Program-made: the position numbers and the translations under genes
Part shown: positions 8,273 to 16,339 of the stretch, one piece after another
Layout of the letters: each line of letters opens with the position of its first letter
Numbering within the stretch: the first letter of the stretch is position 1
Assembly (NCBI GenBank): GCA_027314515.1
Contig: DAHVAR010000094.1
Coordinates: 1 to 64,000, forward strand
Reading direction: 5' to 3'
Length of the DNA: 64,000 bases
From: Actinomycetota bacterium
Lineage (GTDB): Bacteria > Actinomycetota > Actinomycetes > Streptosporangiales > Streptosporangiaceae
The notes under the pieces: generated by a model
Told to the model about the DNA's origin: nothing
Seen by the model: the letters and a program-made list of their open reading frames with translations, nothing else
Database searches by the model: none

Positions 8273-8940
8273 GCGAAGCGATCCGCGTCCTCATCGCAGA
8301 CGACCAGCGAGTCGTCCGCGAAGGTCTCGCCATGGTGCTCGGGCTCCTCGATGGCGTCGAGGTGGTAGGTGCCGCCTCAGACGGCAACGAGGCCGTCGCT
8401 GTCGCTGGGGACCTGCGGCCCGACGTCGTGCTCATGGACCTTCGGATGCCCCGCTGCGACGGAATCGAAGCCACCCGACAGCTGCGGGATCGTCAGACCG
8501 AGACGAAGGTCGTAATCCTCACCACCTACGCCGATGATCAATCGGTGATCGAGGCGCTCCGGGCCGGCGCCCGCGGGTATCTCACCAAGGACGCCGGCGG
8601 GGAAGAGATCCGCCAAGCTCTCCGCCGCGTCCTCGACGACCATGCGGTGATCGACCCTGCCGTGCAACACCACCTCGTCGACGCCATCGCCACCGCGGCA
8701 CAAGCATTGGCACCGGAACAGAGCCGATCACTGGCCTCCCGGCTCCCCGACGGTCTCACGCCCCGGGAAGCCGAAGTGCTCTCCCTCATCGCGACGGGCC
8801 TGTCGAACGCGGAGATCGCCGCACGGCTCGTGGTCAGCGAAGGCACCGTCAAGAGCCACATCAACCACCTGTTCGCCAAGATCGACGCACGTGATCGCGC
8901 CCAGGCCGTCACCTACGCCTACCAGCACGGCCTCGCGTGA
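8269..8940 (+). CDS. NarL/FixJ-family response regulator
   Basis: A 223-residue regulator with an N-terminal receiver domain (acidic pair in IADDQRVV, phospho-acceptor aspartate in DVVLMDLRMPRCDG, conserved lysine in YLTKDAG) and a C-terminal LuxR-type HTH (LTPREAEVLSLIATGLSNAEIA, then VSEGTVKSHINHLFAKI). It is translationally coupled (ATGA) to the kinase. Together they most likely control the divergent ABC exporter operon, an arrangement common in actinobacteria. Confidence 0.95.
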   Translation: MSEAIRVLIADDQRVVREGLAMVLGLLDGVEVVGAASDGNEAVAVAGDLRPDVVLMDLRMPRCDGIEATRQLRDRQTETKVVILTTYADDQSVIEALRAGARGYLTKDAGGEEIRQALRRVLDDHAVIDPAVQHHLVDAIATAAQALAPEQSRSLASRLPDGLTPREAEVLSLIATGLSNAEIAARLVVSEGTVKSHINHLFAKIDARDRAQAVTYAYQHGLA

Positions 8941-9500
8941 CGCTGCACACCTTGCCTCCCCTCCTGTCCCTCCTGTCGGGACCGCCAGGAGGCCACCGGG
9001 CCGGCGACGACGTGTTCGGCCGCATCTACACCCTTGACCACCCCGAGATCGCCCCGCTGGTCAAGGTGGCGGCCATCCTCGATGACAAGATCGCCGCCAG
9101 CATCGGCACCCTGCTCACTCCCACCACTCGCCGCCCTCACTGGGGCAAGCACAATCCGCTCCGGGACCGCGCCGAGCACATCACCGCCACCTTGACCAAC
9201 GCCGGATGGCTGGTCGACCCCGGCAGCCCTGACGATCCCCTCTGCGACGCCGAGCGGGTCGCCGCCGAACTCGACATCCACCCCAACACCGCCCGACGGT
9301 GGATGGCTGACGGCACCGTAGCGGCCATTGCCGCCCCCGACGCCCAAGGCGTGCCTCGCCGCTACAGCCGCCTCAGAGAGGTATGGGCGCAGCGCGACCG
9401 GCTGGCCCAGCGGATCTTGCTGCCCGACCTGGCTGAGCAGCTTGGCGTCCGCTACCACGAGGTCTACAACACCGTCCGCCGCCTCGGGCTCGTTACCTCG
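8937..9500 (+). pseudogene. Truncated helix-turn-helix DNA-binding protein gene
   Basis: From a GTG overlapping the response-regulator stop, the frame reads about 185 plausible residues. These include CDAERVAAELDIHPNTARRW followed by MADGTVAA, an excisionase/MerR-like HTH, and a second HTH-like part, LPDLAEQLGVRYHEVYNTVR. At about 9497, after RRLGLVT, the sequence turns into the antisense of a TniQ-like gene, and the remaining open frame to 9950 has no protein character. The 3' end therefore appears to have been cut off by insertion or deletion. The family is not recognised beyond the HTH motifs. Confidence 0.5.
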
Positions 9501-10060
9501 GCGAGCACGAGCTGGGCGATGCCGTGGTTGCGGGCGAGCCAGTCAGCGCGCCGGTTGGCGGGGACGGCTTCGGGCGATGGGCGCGAGGCTGATCTGGGCT
9601 GTGCGGCCGAGCCAGATCTGGTGGCGGGCGCAGATCCGCTGATGTGCGGGCAGGTGCACGGGCACCGGGTCGCAGGTCCCGTGCCGGGCGGCGCAGCGGC
9701 GGCATGCGGCAGCGGCACGCACTGCCGGGCGTTCGCCGGGACGGCCGGCGCCGAGCGCGGGGGGGCATGCTGGAGGGCGCTGGCGCTGACGCCGGTGATC
9801 GCGGCCAGGTGCCAGGCGAGCCTTTGCCGCGGCTGCGCGGCGCCGGCGAGATCGTCGCACGCGGCGGCACGGGCCGCGAACCACGGCGGCAGGCAGGCCG
9901 TGATCTCGCTGACCGGGATGTGGCTGGCCGCAGCCACGCGTGTCAGGTAGGACTCGATCGTCTCGCCGGCGAGCGGGGCGACGCGGAACGGGAGCGGCTG
10001 AGGCCGGTGATGCCAGCCGGGCGGGTGCGTGCCCGGCTGCCAGGGCTTGCATGTTCCGCA
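9500..10060 (-). pseudogene. TniQ-family gene with two frameshifts
   Basis: Three blocks of TniQ-like sequence lie in order on the minus strand but in two frames. The first is LPFRVAPLAGETIESYLTRV to about ITGVSASALQHA (frame 1). The second is ACRRCAARHGTCDPVPVHLP then AHQRICARHQIWLG, the zinc-ribbon region (frame 2). The third is PEAVPANRRADWLARNHGIA then QLVLAEVT (frame 1 again). The first shift falls at or near a run of seven Gs on the plus strand at 9759-9765; one extra base there would restore the frame. TniQ proteins assist target choice in Tn7/Tn5053-like transposons. No partner transposase genes remain. Confidence 0.6.
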
Positions 10061-10177
10061 GGCAACGCCGATGCCGTGGCTGCGCAGTTCCCGGGTGAAC
10101 GCCGGATAGCTGCCGGCACCGCCGAGCAGATCGCGACGGCCACCAGCCTTGTGCCGGTGCAGATTGAGATCAGCCAC
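10061..10177 (-). pseudogene. Short fragment resembling an IS21-type transposase (IstA)
   Basis: The minus-strand frame encodes DLLGGAGSYPAFTRELRSHG followed by a cysteine pair (CGTC). This resembles the segment of actinobacterial IS21-like transposases around SYPAFTRxLRxHG. Nothing more of the transposase is present and the frame runs on into the TniQ relic. It is called a relic on the strength of one short motif. Confidence 0.35.
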
Positions 10178-10330
10178 CGCGAGGCTGTGCTCTCGCTGCC
10201 AGTGCTGCTTCCGTAGCTGTCACCCGGGTCGTCAGCCGGCAATGCCGGAGTCATGGGAGTTCAGCCCAGGGCGCTGGCTCAGCCCAGGGCGCCCGGCCCG
10301 GCCGGGGAACCGTCGCGATTTCCTGTAGCT

Positions 10331-10377
10331 GTCGCAACATCTACTGTTGTGACTCTTACTGTCGCGGCTGGTAAACT
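10331..10377 (+). promoter_or_regulatory. marR promoter with operator palindrome; apparently leaderless
   Basis: GTCGCAACA (10331-10339) and TGTTGTGAC (10345-10353) are 9-bp inverted arms with one mismatch and a 5-bp spacer. TAAACT (10372-10377) is a -10 box ending six bases before the ATG at 10384, so the transcript probably begins at or next to the start codon. The palindrome covers the -35 area, the usual position for MarR autorepression. Confidence 0.6.
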
Positions 10378-10383
10378 TGCGTC

Positions 10384-10809
10384 ATGGCTCAGATCATGCA
10401 GATCCTCGGCGGCGGCTCGCTCCTTCATCGGGTGTCTCGATCGATGACCACCAAGCTGGACCGGCGGTTCGCGACGTTTGGCCTCACCACGCAGCAGGCT
10501 GCGCTGCTGCTGATCGCCTGCGGCGGAGTGGCAAGCCCCGGTCAGCTCGCAGCTGCCGTCGGCACTGATACGGCAGGCATGACCAAGCTGCTGGACCGGC
10601 TACAGGACAAGGGACTCCTGAGGCGGCGGCCCAATCCGGCCGACCGCCGCTCGGTCCTGGTCGAGCCCACGGAGCGCGGGCAAGCGCTCGTCCCGGACCT
10701 CACTCCGGTATTCAGTGAAGTGGCCGGGCAGGCCTTCGATGGCTTCTCCGGCGACGACATCGCGGACCTGACCCGTCTCCTGCGGCGAATGAGCCAGAAC
10801 CTGGAGTAG
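10384..10809 (+). CDS. MarR-family transcriptional regulator
   Basis: A 141-residue winged-helix regulator. The recognition region is ASPGQLAAAVGTDTAGMTKLLDRLQDKGL, and the wing RRRPNPADRRSVLVEPTERG has the conserved D-R pair of MarR proteins. Length and helix order are typical. The gene converges with the molybdenum hydroxylase gene (46 bp apart). The likely operator directly upstream suggests autoregulation. MarR proteins usually respond to phenolic ligands, which would suit a catabolic neighbourhood, but the ligand is unknown. Confidence 0.9.
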   Translation: MAQIMQILGGGSLLHRVSRSMTTKLDRRFATFGLTTQQAALLLIACGGVASPGQLAAAVGTDTAGMTKLLDRLQDKGLLRRRPNPADRRSVLVEPTERGQALVPDLTPVFSEVAGQAFDGFSGDDIADLTRLLRRMSQNLE

Positions 10810-10854
10810 CCCGGAGGCCGCACTCGTCCGCCCCTGTGAGCTGGCCGCAGGCGA

Positions 10855-13737
10855 TTAGCTGGCCGCGATAGCCCGCTCGATCTGCTCGCGGGTGAGCGGC
10901 AGGTCGCGGACGCGCACCCCGATCGCGTCGGCTACCGCGTTGCCGATCGCGCCGGCGACAGGTCCCTGGGCGAGCTCGCCCGCTCCGGCTTCCTCCTCGC
11001 CGGGCGCGTCGACGATGTGCACCTCGACGGCGGGAACTTCGGTGAACCGCAGGATCGGGTAGCTGCCCCAGCTCGCCGACGTGATCTGGGCCCGGTCGAA
11101 CCTGACCCGCTCGCGCAGCGTCCAGCTGGCGCTTTGCACCGCGCCGCCCTCGACCTGGTTGGCTACTCCGTCCGGGTTGATCACCCGGCCCACGTCCACC
11201 GCCAGCCAGAGCCTGCGCAGGCAAATGTCGGTGTCAGCCAGAACCTCGGCGACGGCCGCGCAGTACCCGGCCACGCCCTTGTAGCGGGCGACTGCCACGC
11301 CCAGTCCGGTCCCGTCCTGGCGGGCGCGGGTGTCCCAGCCGGCCATCCTGGCCGCCTCGGTCAGTACCCGGCGAGCGCGGGGGTCGGTCAGGTGATCGAG
11401 GCGGAACTGCACCGGGTCCCGGTCCGCGGCGGCGGCCAGTTCATCCATGAAGGATTCGATGGCAAACACGTTCAGGTGCGCGCCGAGCGAGCGCAGCGAC
11501 GAGGTCCGGATGGGCATCTGCATCAGCAGGTGCCGCGTGACGTGCAGATCCGGGATGTCGTAGCCGGGCACCGCGTTGCGGGTGGCGCCCATCGCGCCGG
11601 TCGGCGGCCCGTCCGGCGCGGGCGGCATCGGATCCCCGTCCGCCAGGTGGGTCAGGGCCAGCAGCCTGGGATGCCCGTCGGTGCCAGGCCGGCCGATGAA
11701 GCCATTGCTCCACACGTCCTGCTGCCAGGTCATGATCCGGCCGGCCGCATCCAGGCCCGCGGAGAGCCGGGCCAGCATGGCCGGCCCGGCCGGACCCCAG
11801 CGCATCTCGTCCTCGCGCGTCCAGAGCACTCGCACCGGCCGGCCCGGCACGGCGCGTGCCAGCAGCACCGCGTCCATGGCCGCATCGTCCGCGCCGTTGT
11901 GGCCGTAGACGCCGGCGCCCTCAGCATGGTGGACGGTAACCCGATCGTCGTCGATTCGCAGTCCCGCGGCGATGGCCGCGCGCAGGGCGAAGATGCCCTG
12001 ACTGTGGCTCCAGACCGTCACGGACTCGCCGTCCCAGCGGGCGATCGCGCAGCTTGGCGCCATCGATGCGTGCGCGATGAACGGCCTGGTGAACTCGGCG
12101 GTCAGCGCGGTCGTGACCGCGGCAACGGCAGCGGGATCAGCGGCGTCGACTACGGTCTGCGCTTCCGACGGTGCGGCCAGCAGGAAGCTTCGCAGGTCGC
12201 GCTCGTCGGGCAGGCTCGCGGCTTCGGGCAGCTGCCACCGGGCCGCGCGGCCCAGCCGCTGTGCCGCCCGCAGCGCGCCGCGGTCAGTCTGCGCCACGAC
12301 GCCGAGGAAGGATCCGTCGCGCACCAGCACTGCGCCGGGGCCAAGCTCGCCTGAGGCGGCCCAGCCGGGACTGGCTTCGCACGAGCCGGGTTGGCCGGGG
12401 CCGGGCTTGCCGCCGGCAAGCGTTCGGCGAGGCTCACCGGCGCCGTCGTCCGTCACAGCCAGGCCGACTAGCCGGGCTGCCAGTGACGGTGGCCGGACGA
12501 CCCGGCCGAACAGCATGCCGGGCAGCCGCATGTCGTGCAGGAACCGCGGCCTCCCGGTGACCTTGTCCGGCAGGTCGATCCGCTGCGCTTGGTGACCGGC
12601 CACCGACCACTGGGCGACGGGCCTGGACGGCACCGGGTCGCCGGCTGGCCGGTCCAGCTCCCCAGTTGGCAGCGACCAGTAACTCACGCCAGTCGGGCGG
12701 TCACCCGACAGCACCTGCCCGCCGCTGACGGTGAGTTCGCCGGAGCGCACGGCGAGCCGTTCCGCAGTGGCGGTGACTAGCAGCGCGCGGGCCTGGGCGC
12801 AAGCCTGCCTGAGCGCCGAGCCGGAGTCTTGCACCGACCGGCTGCCCGAGGTGAATCCCTCGTCCGGGCTACTGCTCGTACTGACCGGCGCGACGCGCAC
12901 CTGAGTCAGCGCGACCTGGAGTTCCTCCGCGGCGATCTGTGCCAGTGCGGTCCAGATGCCCTGGCCGTACTCGACCTTGCCGGTCCTGATGGCGACCTTG
13001 CCCGGTCGGCTGAAGTCGAGCCAGCGGGCCAGCGACGGGTTAGCTGCAAGGCTGGCGGGCAGCCCGGCCCCGGTGGTCGCGGCTGCGGCAGTGCTCGCGG
13101 CTGCGGCAGTGCTCGCGGCCGGGGCAGGGCTCGCGGCCGGGGCAGTGGTTGCGGGTCCGTTAGTGGCTGCGGGTCCGTTAGCGGTCGCGACGGCCGTGGG
13201 CGTGGTCGGAGTGGCCGTGCTGGCGGCGGCGGGAGCGCTCGCGGCGGCGTTGGTGCTGGTTCCGGACGACCGTCCGGTCTGGCTCGCAGCGCGCAGCACC
13301 GCGCGGACGATCCGGCCGTGACAGCCGCACCGGCACAGGTTGCCTTCCAGCGCGTGTCGCACGTCCTGCTCGGACGGCGCGGGCTGGGCGTGCAGCAGCG
13401 CTACCGCGCTGATCACCATGCCCGAACTGCAGTAACCGCATTGCGCGGCCTGCTCGTCGATGAAGGCCTGCTGCACCGGATGCGGGCAGCCGTCGGTCGC
13501 GAGTCCCTCCACTGTGGTGATCGGGCCGGACACCGCCGAGACCGGCAGGTCGCAGGATGACCTGGCCGTGCCGTCGATGAGCACGAAGCATGCTCCGCAC
13601 AAGCCCAGCCCGCACCCGAACCGCGGTCCGGTCAGGCCAAGGTCGTGCCGGAGTACGTCGAGCAGCGGCGTGCCGGGCTCGCACTCGACGGTCCGCTCGG
13701 CACCGTTGACAACCAGGTGGAACTCTTCCGCGTCCAT
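10855..13737 (-). CDS. Fused [2Fe-2S]/molybdopterin hydroxylase, isoquinoline 1-oxidoreductase-like
   Basis: The 960-residue protein joins two subunits that are normally separate. Residues 1-155 are the iron-sulfur subunit: a plant-ferredoxin motif (FGCGLGLCGACFVLIDG, then CDL) and a second cluster (QCGYCSSGMVISA and GNLCRCGCHGRI). A low-complexity Ala/Thr/Pro linker follows (about 165-235), and the rest is the molybdopterin subunit (GKVEYGQGIWTALAQIAAEE near the start, EGAGVYGHNGADDAA in the middle, VEGGAVQSASWTL near the end). No FAD subunit is encoded nearby, as in two-subunit isoquinoline-type enzymes that hydroxylate N-heteroaromatics or aldehydes. The ATG at 13737 is chosen because the ferredoxin domain begins there, with GAAGGA just upstream. 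Confidence 0.88.
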   Translation of the reverse strand: MDAEEFHLVVNGAERTVECEPGTPLLDVLRHDLGLTGPRFGCGLGLCGACFVLIDGTARSSCDLPVSAVSGPITTVEGLATDGCPHPVQQAFIDEQAAQCGYCSSGMVISAVALLHAQPAPSEQDVRHALEGNLCRCGCHGRIVRAVLRAASQTGRSSGTSTNAAASAPAAASTATPTTPTAVATANGPAATNGPATTAPAASPAPAASTAAAASTAAAATTGAGLPASLAANPSLARWLDFSRPGKVAIRTGKVEYGQGIWTALAQIAAEELQVALTQVRVAPVSTSSSPDEGFTSGSRSVQDSGSALRQACAQARALLVTATAERLAVRSGELTVSGGQVLSGDRPTGVSYWSLPTGELDRPAGDPVPSRPVAQWSVAGHQAQRIDLPDKVTGRPRFLHDMRLPGMLFGRVVRPPSLAARLVGLAVTDDGAGEPRRTLAGGKPGPGQPGSCEASPGWAASGELGPGAVLVRDGSFLGVVAQTDRGALRAAQRLGRAARWQLPEAASLPDERDLRSFLLAAPSEAQTVVDAADPAAVAAVTTALTAEFTRPFIAHASMAPSCAIARWDGESVTVWSHSQGIFALRAAIAAGLRIDDDRVTVHHAEGAGVYGHNGADDAAMDAVLLARAVPGRPVRVLWTREDEMRWGPAGPAMLARLSAGLDAAGRIMTWQQDVWSNGFIGRPGTDGHPRLLALTHLADGDPMPPAPDGPPTGAMGATRNAVPGYDIPDLHVTRHLLMQMPIRTSSLRSLGAHLNVFAIESFMDELAAAADRDPVQFRLDHLTDPRARRVLTEAARMAGWDTRARQDGTGLGVAVARYKGVAGYCAAVAEVLADTDICLRRLWLAVDVGRVINPDGVANQVEGGAVQSASWTLRERVRFDRAQITSASWGSYPILRFTEVPAVEVHIVDAPGEEEAGAGELAQGPVAGAIGNAVADAIGVRVRDLPLTREQIERAIAAS

Positions 13738-13827
13738 GCCTTCCTTCGCAGCGCCGGGCGCCGGAGCGTGCTCGGCGCGCTGGCGCGGCCGGTTCCGGTT
13801 CCGGGTGTTGACCGCAGCCTGCTTCCA

Positions 13828-13847
13828 AGAGTATGCATTCGTTTGCA
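13828..13847 (-). promoter_or_regulatory. Promoter with LacI-type operator, site B
   Basis: TGCATTCGTTTGCA (13834-13847, plus-strand reading) abuts, on the minus strand, TACTCT (13833-13828), a TAnnnT -10 box aimed at the molybdenum hydroxylase. It matches sites A and C in sequence and position. It lies between divergent genes and could also affect the hydrolase at 13920. Confidence 0.55.
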
Positions 13848-13919
13848 GAGACGGTGGCAAACCGGGCCGGACCATGACGTCCGGCAGACCGCGACAACCG
13901 ATGGCGAGAGGGTTCGCGC

Positions 13920-15002
13920 ATGGACGACAGGCTGGCCATGGCAATCTCACACTGGGCTCCGCGCTTCACGACCAACGGGGTGACGGCCGGGGACTTCGAC
14001 CGGATCGTCAACGGCATCTCCTCGTGGGATGAGTGGTGCTCGGCCTGGAGCGCGGTAGCCGCCGAGCACGAGCAGCTAGGCCGGGACGCTCTGGCAGCCG
14101 GGCGGATGATATCGGCGGGCGAGCATTTGTCGCAGGCTGCCGTCTACTTCCACTTCGCCAAGTTCCTGTTCGTCGGCGACATGGACCAGATGCGGGGCGC
14201 GCACGACCGCGCAGTCGCTTGCCTGACCGATGCGCTGCCGTACCTCGATCCGCCAGGCCGCCGGATCGAGATCCCGTTCGAGTCTTCGCGCCTGGTCGGC
14301 GTGCTGCGGCTGCCTGCCGGAGCCGGGCCGCATCCGGTCATGATCATGATTCCGGGGCTGGACTCGGCCAAGGAGGAACTGCGCAGCACCGAGGACCTCT
14401 TCCTGGAGCGCGGCATCGCGACCGTCAGCGTGGACGGCCCCGGCCAGGGTGAGGCGGAGTACGACCTGGCCATCAGGGGTGACTGGGAGGTGCCCGGCGC
14501 GGTCATCATCGACCGGGTCAGCGCGGAAGATGGCATCGACCCGGACCGGATCGGCGTCTGGGGCGTCAGCCTCGGCGGCTATTACGCCCCTCGGGTGGCC
14601 AGCGGCGACGACCGGGTGCGCGCCTGTATCGCGCTGGCCGGACCGTACTCGTTCGCCGACGACTGGGACAGCCGCCCGGTACTCACCCGCGAGGCCTTCA
14701 GGGTCAGGTCCAAGTCGCCGGACATGGAGACAGCCAGGCGCAAGGCCGGGGAGCTGACCCTGGCCGGCCGGGCCCGACTGATCAAGTGCCCGCTGCTGGC
14801 TGTGATGGGCAAGCTCGACCGCCTCATTCCCTGGCAGCATGCGCAGCGACTGGTGGACGAGGCGGGCGGCGACGCCCGGCTGCTGCTGCTCGAGCAGGGC
14901 AATCACGGCTGCGCGAACCTGGCGCCGTTCCACCGCCAGGCCACCGCCGACTGGGCGGCGGACCAGCTTGGCGGGACCGTGAGCAAGTCGGCGGCCGGCT
15001 GA
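13920..15002 (+). CDS. Alpha/beta hydrolase resembling 2,6-dihydroxypseudooxynicotine hydrolase
   Basis: A 360-residue hydrolase with an N-terminal helical cap (about 1-120) and an alpha/beta core. The nucleophile is Ser217 in GVWGVSLGGYYA, the acid Asp300 in GKLDRLIP and the base His329 in QGNHGC. From memory these are the same positions as in the nicotine-pathway C-C hydrolase of Arthrobacter, whose catalytic Glu148 is Asp148 here (PGLDSAKEE). That enzyme splits a 1,3-diketone-like side chain from a dihydroxypyridine ring. The neighbouring molybdenum hydroxylase and semialdehyde dehydrogenase-like enzyme recall the same pathway type. The downstream LVIVD gene overlaps its stop (TGATG). Confidence 0.82.
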   Translation: MDDRLAMAISHWAPRFTTNGVTAGDFDRIVNGISSWDEWCSAWSAVAAEHEQLGRDALAAGRMISAGEHLSQAAVYFHFAKFLFVGDMDQMRGAHDRAVACLTDALPYLDPPGRRIEIPFESSRLVGVLRLPAGAGPHPVMIMIPGLDSAKEELRSTEDLFLERGIATVSVDGPGQGEAEYDLAIRGDWEVPGAVIIDRVSAEDGIDPDRIGVWGVSLGGYYAPRVASGDDRVRACIALAGPYSFADDWDSRPVLTREAFRVRSKSPDMETARRKAGELTLAGRARLIKCPLLAVMGKLDRLIPWQHAQRLVDEAGGDARLLLLEQGNHGCANLAPFHRQATADWAADQLGGTVSKSAAG

Positions 15003-16231
15003 TGGACGAGCGCGCGCCCGCCGCGAGCGCGCCCGCCGCGAGCGCAGCAGGCCTGCGCCTGATCGCTCACCACGACCTCGGCGGCTACGGCGACGGCATG
15101 CAGGTGATCCGCCACGGCAACGCGCTGTACGTGGGCCACACCGGCACCAGCGGCATGGGCACCTCTGTCCTTGACGTCACCGATCCGGCCCGGCCTGTCC
15201 TGGTCAGCCAGTGGCCGGCGCCACCGCGCTCGCATACCCACAAGGTGCAGGTGGCCGACGGCCTGCTGCTGGTCAACGCGGAGAAGTTCCCCTACCAGGC
15301 GCAGCTGACCGAGCCGTTCTCGGCCGGCCTGATCGTCTACGAGCTGAGCGACCCGCTGCGGCCGCGGCAGATCGGCTTCTGGCCAAGCGGCGGGCGCGGG
15401 GTGCACCGGATTGTCTGGACCGGCGGGCAGTACGCGCACATGTCGGCCATCCCCGACGGCTTCACCGATCGCATCTGGGTGGTGGCCGATCTATCCGACC
15501 CGGCCCGCCCGGTGGAAGCCGGCCGCTGGTGGTGGCCAGGCCAGCGGGAGGGCGAGGAGCCGGGCTGGCCGTCGGGCGAGCGCTATGCGGCCCACCATGC
15601 CCTGATCGTCGGCGACCGGGCTTACCTCGGATACGACGACGCGGGCATGGTCATCCTGGACGTGTCGGACCTGACGAGCCCGCGCCAGGTGGGTCACCTG
15701 AGCTGGGACGGCGGGTCGACCCACACGTGCCTGCCGCTGCCGGGCCGTGGCCTGGTGATAGCCACCGACGAGCAGGTCAGGGACGGGCCCGATGCGCCGA
15801 TGCGGGCAATCCGGGTGATCGACGTGGCAGGCGAGCGGCCGCAGGTGCGGTCACTCTGCCCGCATCCGGCCGGCTACAGCCACCTGCCGCTCCGATTCGG
15901 CGCGCATAACCTGCACGAGAACCAGCCCGGCTCCTACCGCAGCGAGCGCCTGGTGTTCGCCAGCTACTTCAGTGCCGGGGTGCGCGTCTATGACCTGGCC
16001 GATCCCGGGCACCCGGCCGAGGTCGCGCACTGGGTGCCGCAGCCCCCGGCCGGCCAGCAGGTTCCGCAGATCAACGATCTGTTCGTGGATGACGCCGGCC
16101 TGCTATGGGTGACCGACCGGATCGGCGGCGGTCTGTACGTCCTTGAGCCCGAGCCGGCCCTGGCCGAGCTGATGGCCCAGTCACGGCTGGCCCAGTCACG
16201 GCTGGCCGAGACACCGGATCAGGGCGCCTGA
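15002..16231 (+). CDS. LVIVD-repeat beta-propeller protein
   Basis: A 409-residue protein without signal peptide, built of repeats in which a strand ends in a D-V/L-S-D-P-x-x-P turn: SVLDVTDPARPVLV, IVYELSDPLRPRQI, VVADLSDPARPVEA, VILDVSDLTSPRQV, RVYDLADPGHPAEV. This is the LVIVD repeat and predicts a beta-propeller. Function in the family is not established. It is translationally coupled to the C-C hydrolase, so it may bind the same substrate or the enzyme. The C-terminus carries a small duplication (AQSRLAQSRLAE). Confidence 0.8.
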   Translation: MDERAPAASAPAASAAGLRLIAHHDLGGYGDGMQVIRHGNALYVGHTGTSGMGTSVLDVTDPARPVLVSQWPAPPRSHTHKVQVADGLLLVNAEKFPYQAQLTEPFSAGLIVYELSDPLRPRQIGFWPSGGRGVHRIVWTGGQYAHMSAIPDGFTDRIWVVADLSDPARPVEAGRWWWPGQREGEEPGWPSGERYAAHHALIVGDRAYLGYDDAGMVILDVSDLTSPRQVGHLSWDGGSTHTCLPLPGRGLVIATDEQVRDGPDAPMRAIRVIDVAGERPQVRSLCPHPAGYSHLPLRFGAHNLHENQPGSYRSERLVFASYFSAGVRVYDLADPGHPAEVAHWVPQPPAGQQVPQINDLFVDDAGLLWVTDRIGGGLYVLEPEPALAELMAQSRLAQSRLAETPDQGA

Positions 16232-16255
16232 GGGGCCCGACGGGCTCTTCTGGGC

Positions 16256-16276
16256 TGCAATCGTTTGTGATAGTGT
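16256..16276 (+). promoter_or_regulatory. Promoter with LacI-type operator, site C
   Basis: TGCAATCGTTTGTG (16256-16269) is followed after one base by TAGTGT (16271-16276), a TAnnnT -10 box. The first gene of the six-gene operon starts at 16340, giving a leader of about 57 nt. This is the third copy of the arrangement seen at 2908-2928 and 13828-13847. Confidence 0.55.
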
Positions 16277-16339
16277 GCCCGCAGTGGTCGGGAGTCGTGC
16301 GGCAGTCACTGCGGGGGACTGTGCGGGAAGGACGTCGTG

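Noticed and set aside
9500-10177. TniQ considered as part of a CRISPR-associated or Tn7-like transposon
   Set aside because: The gene is frameshifted and stands alone: no tnsA/B/C or cas genes, only a scrap resembling IstA.
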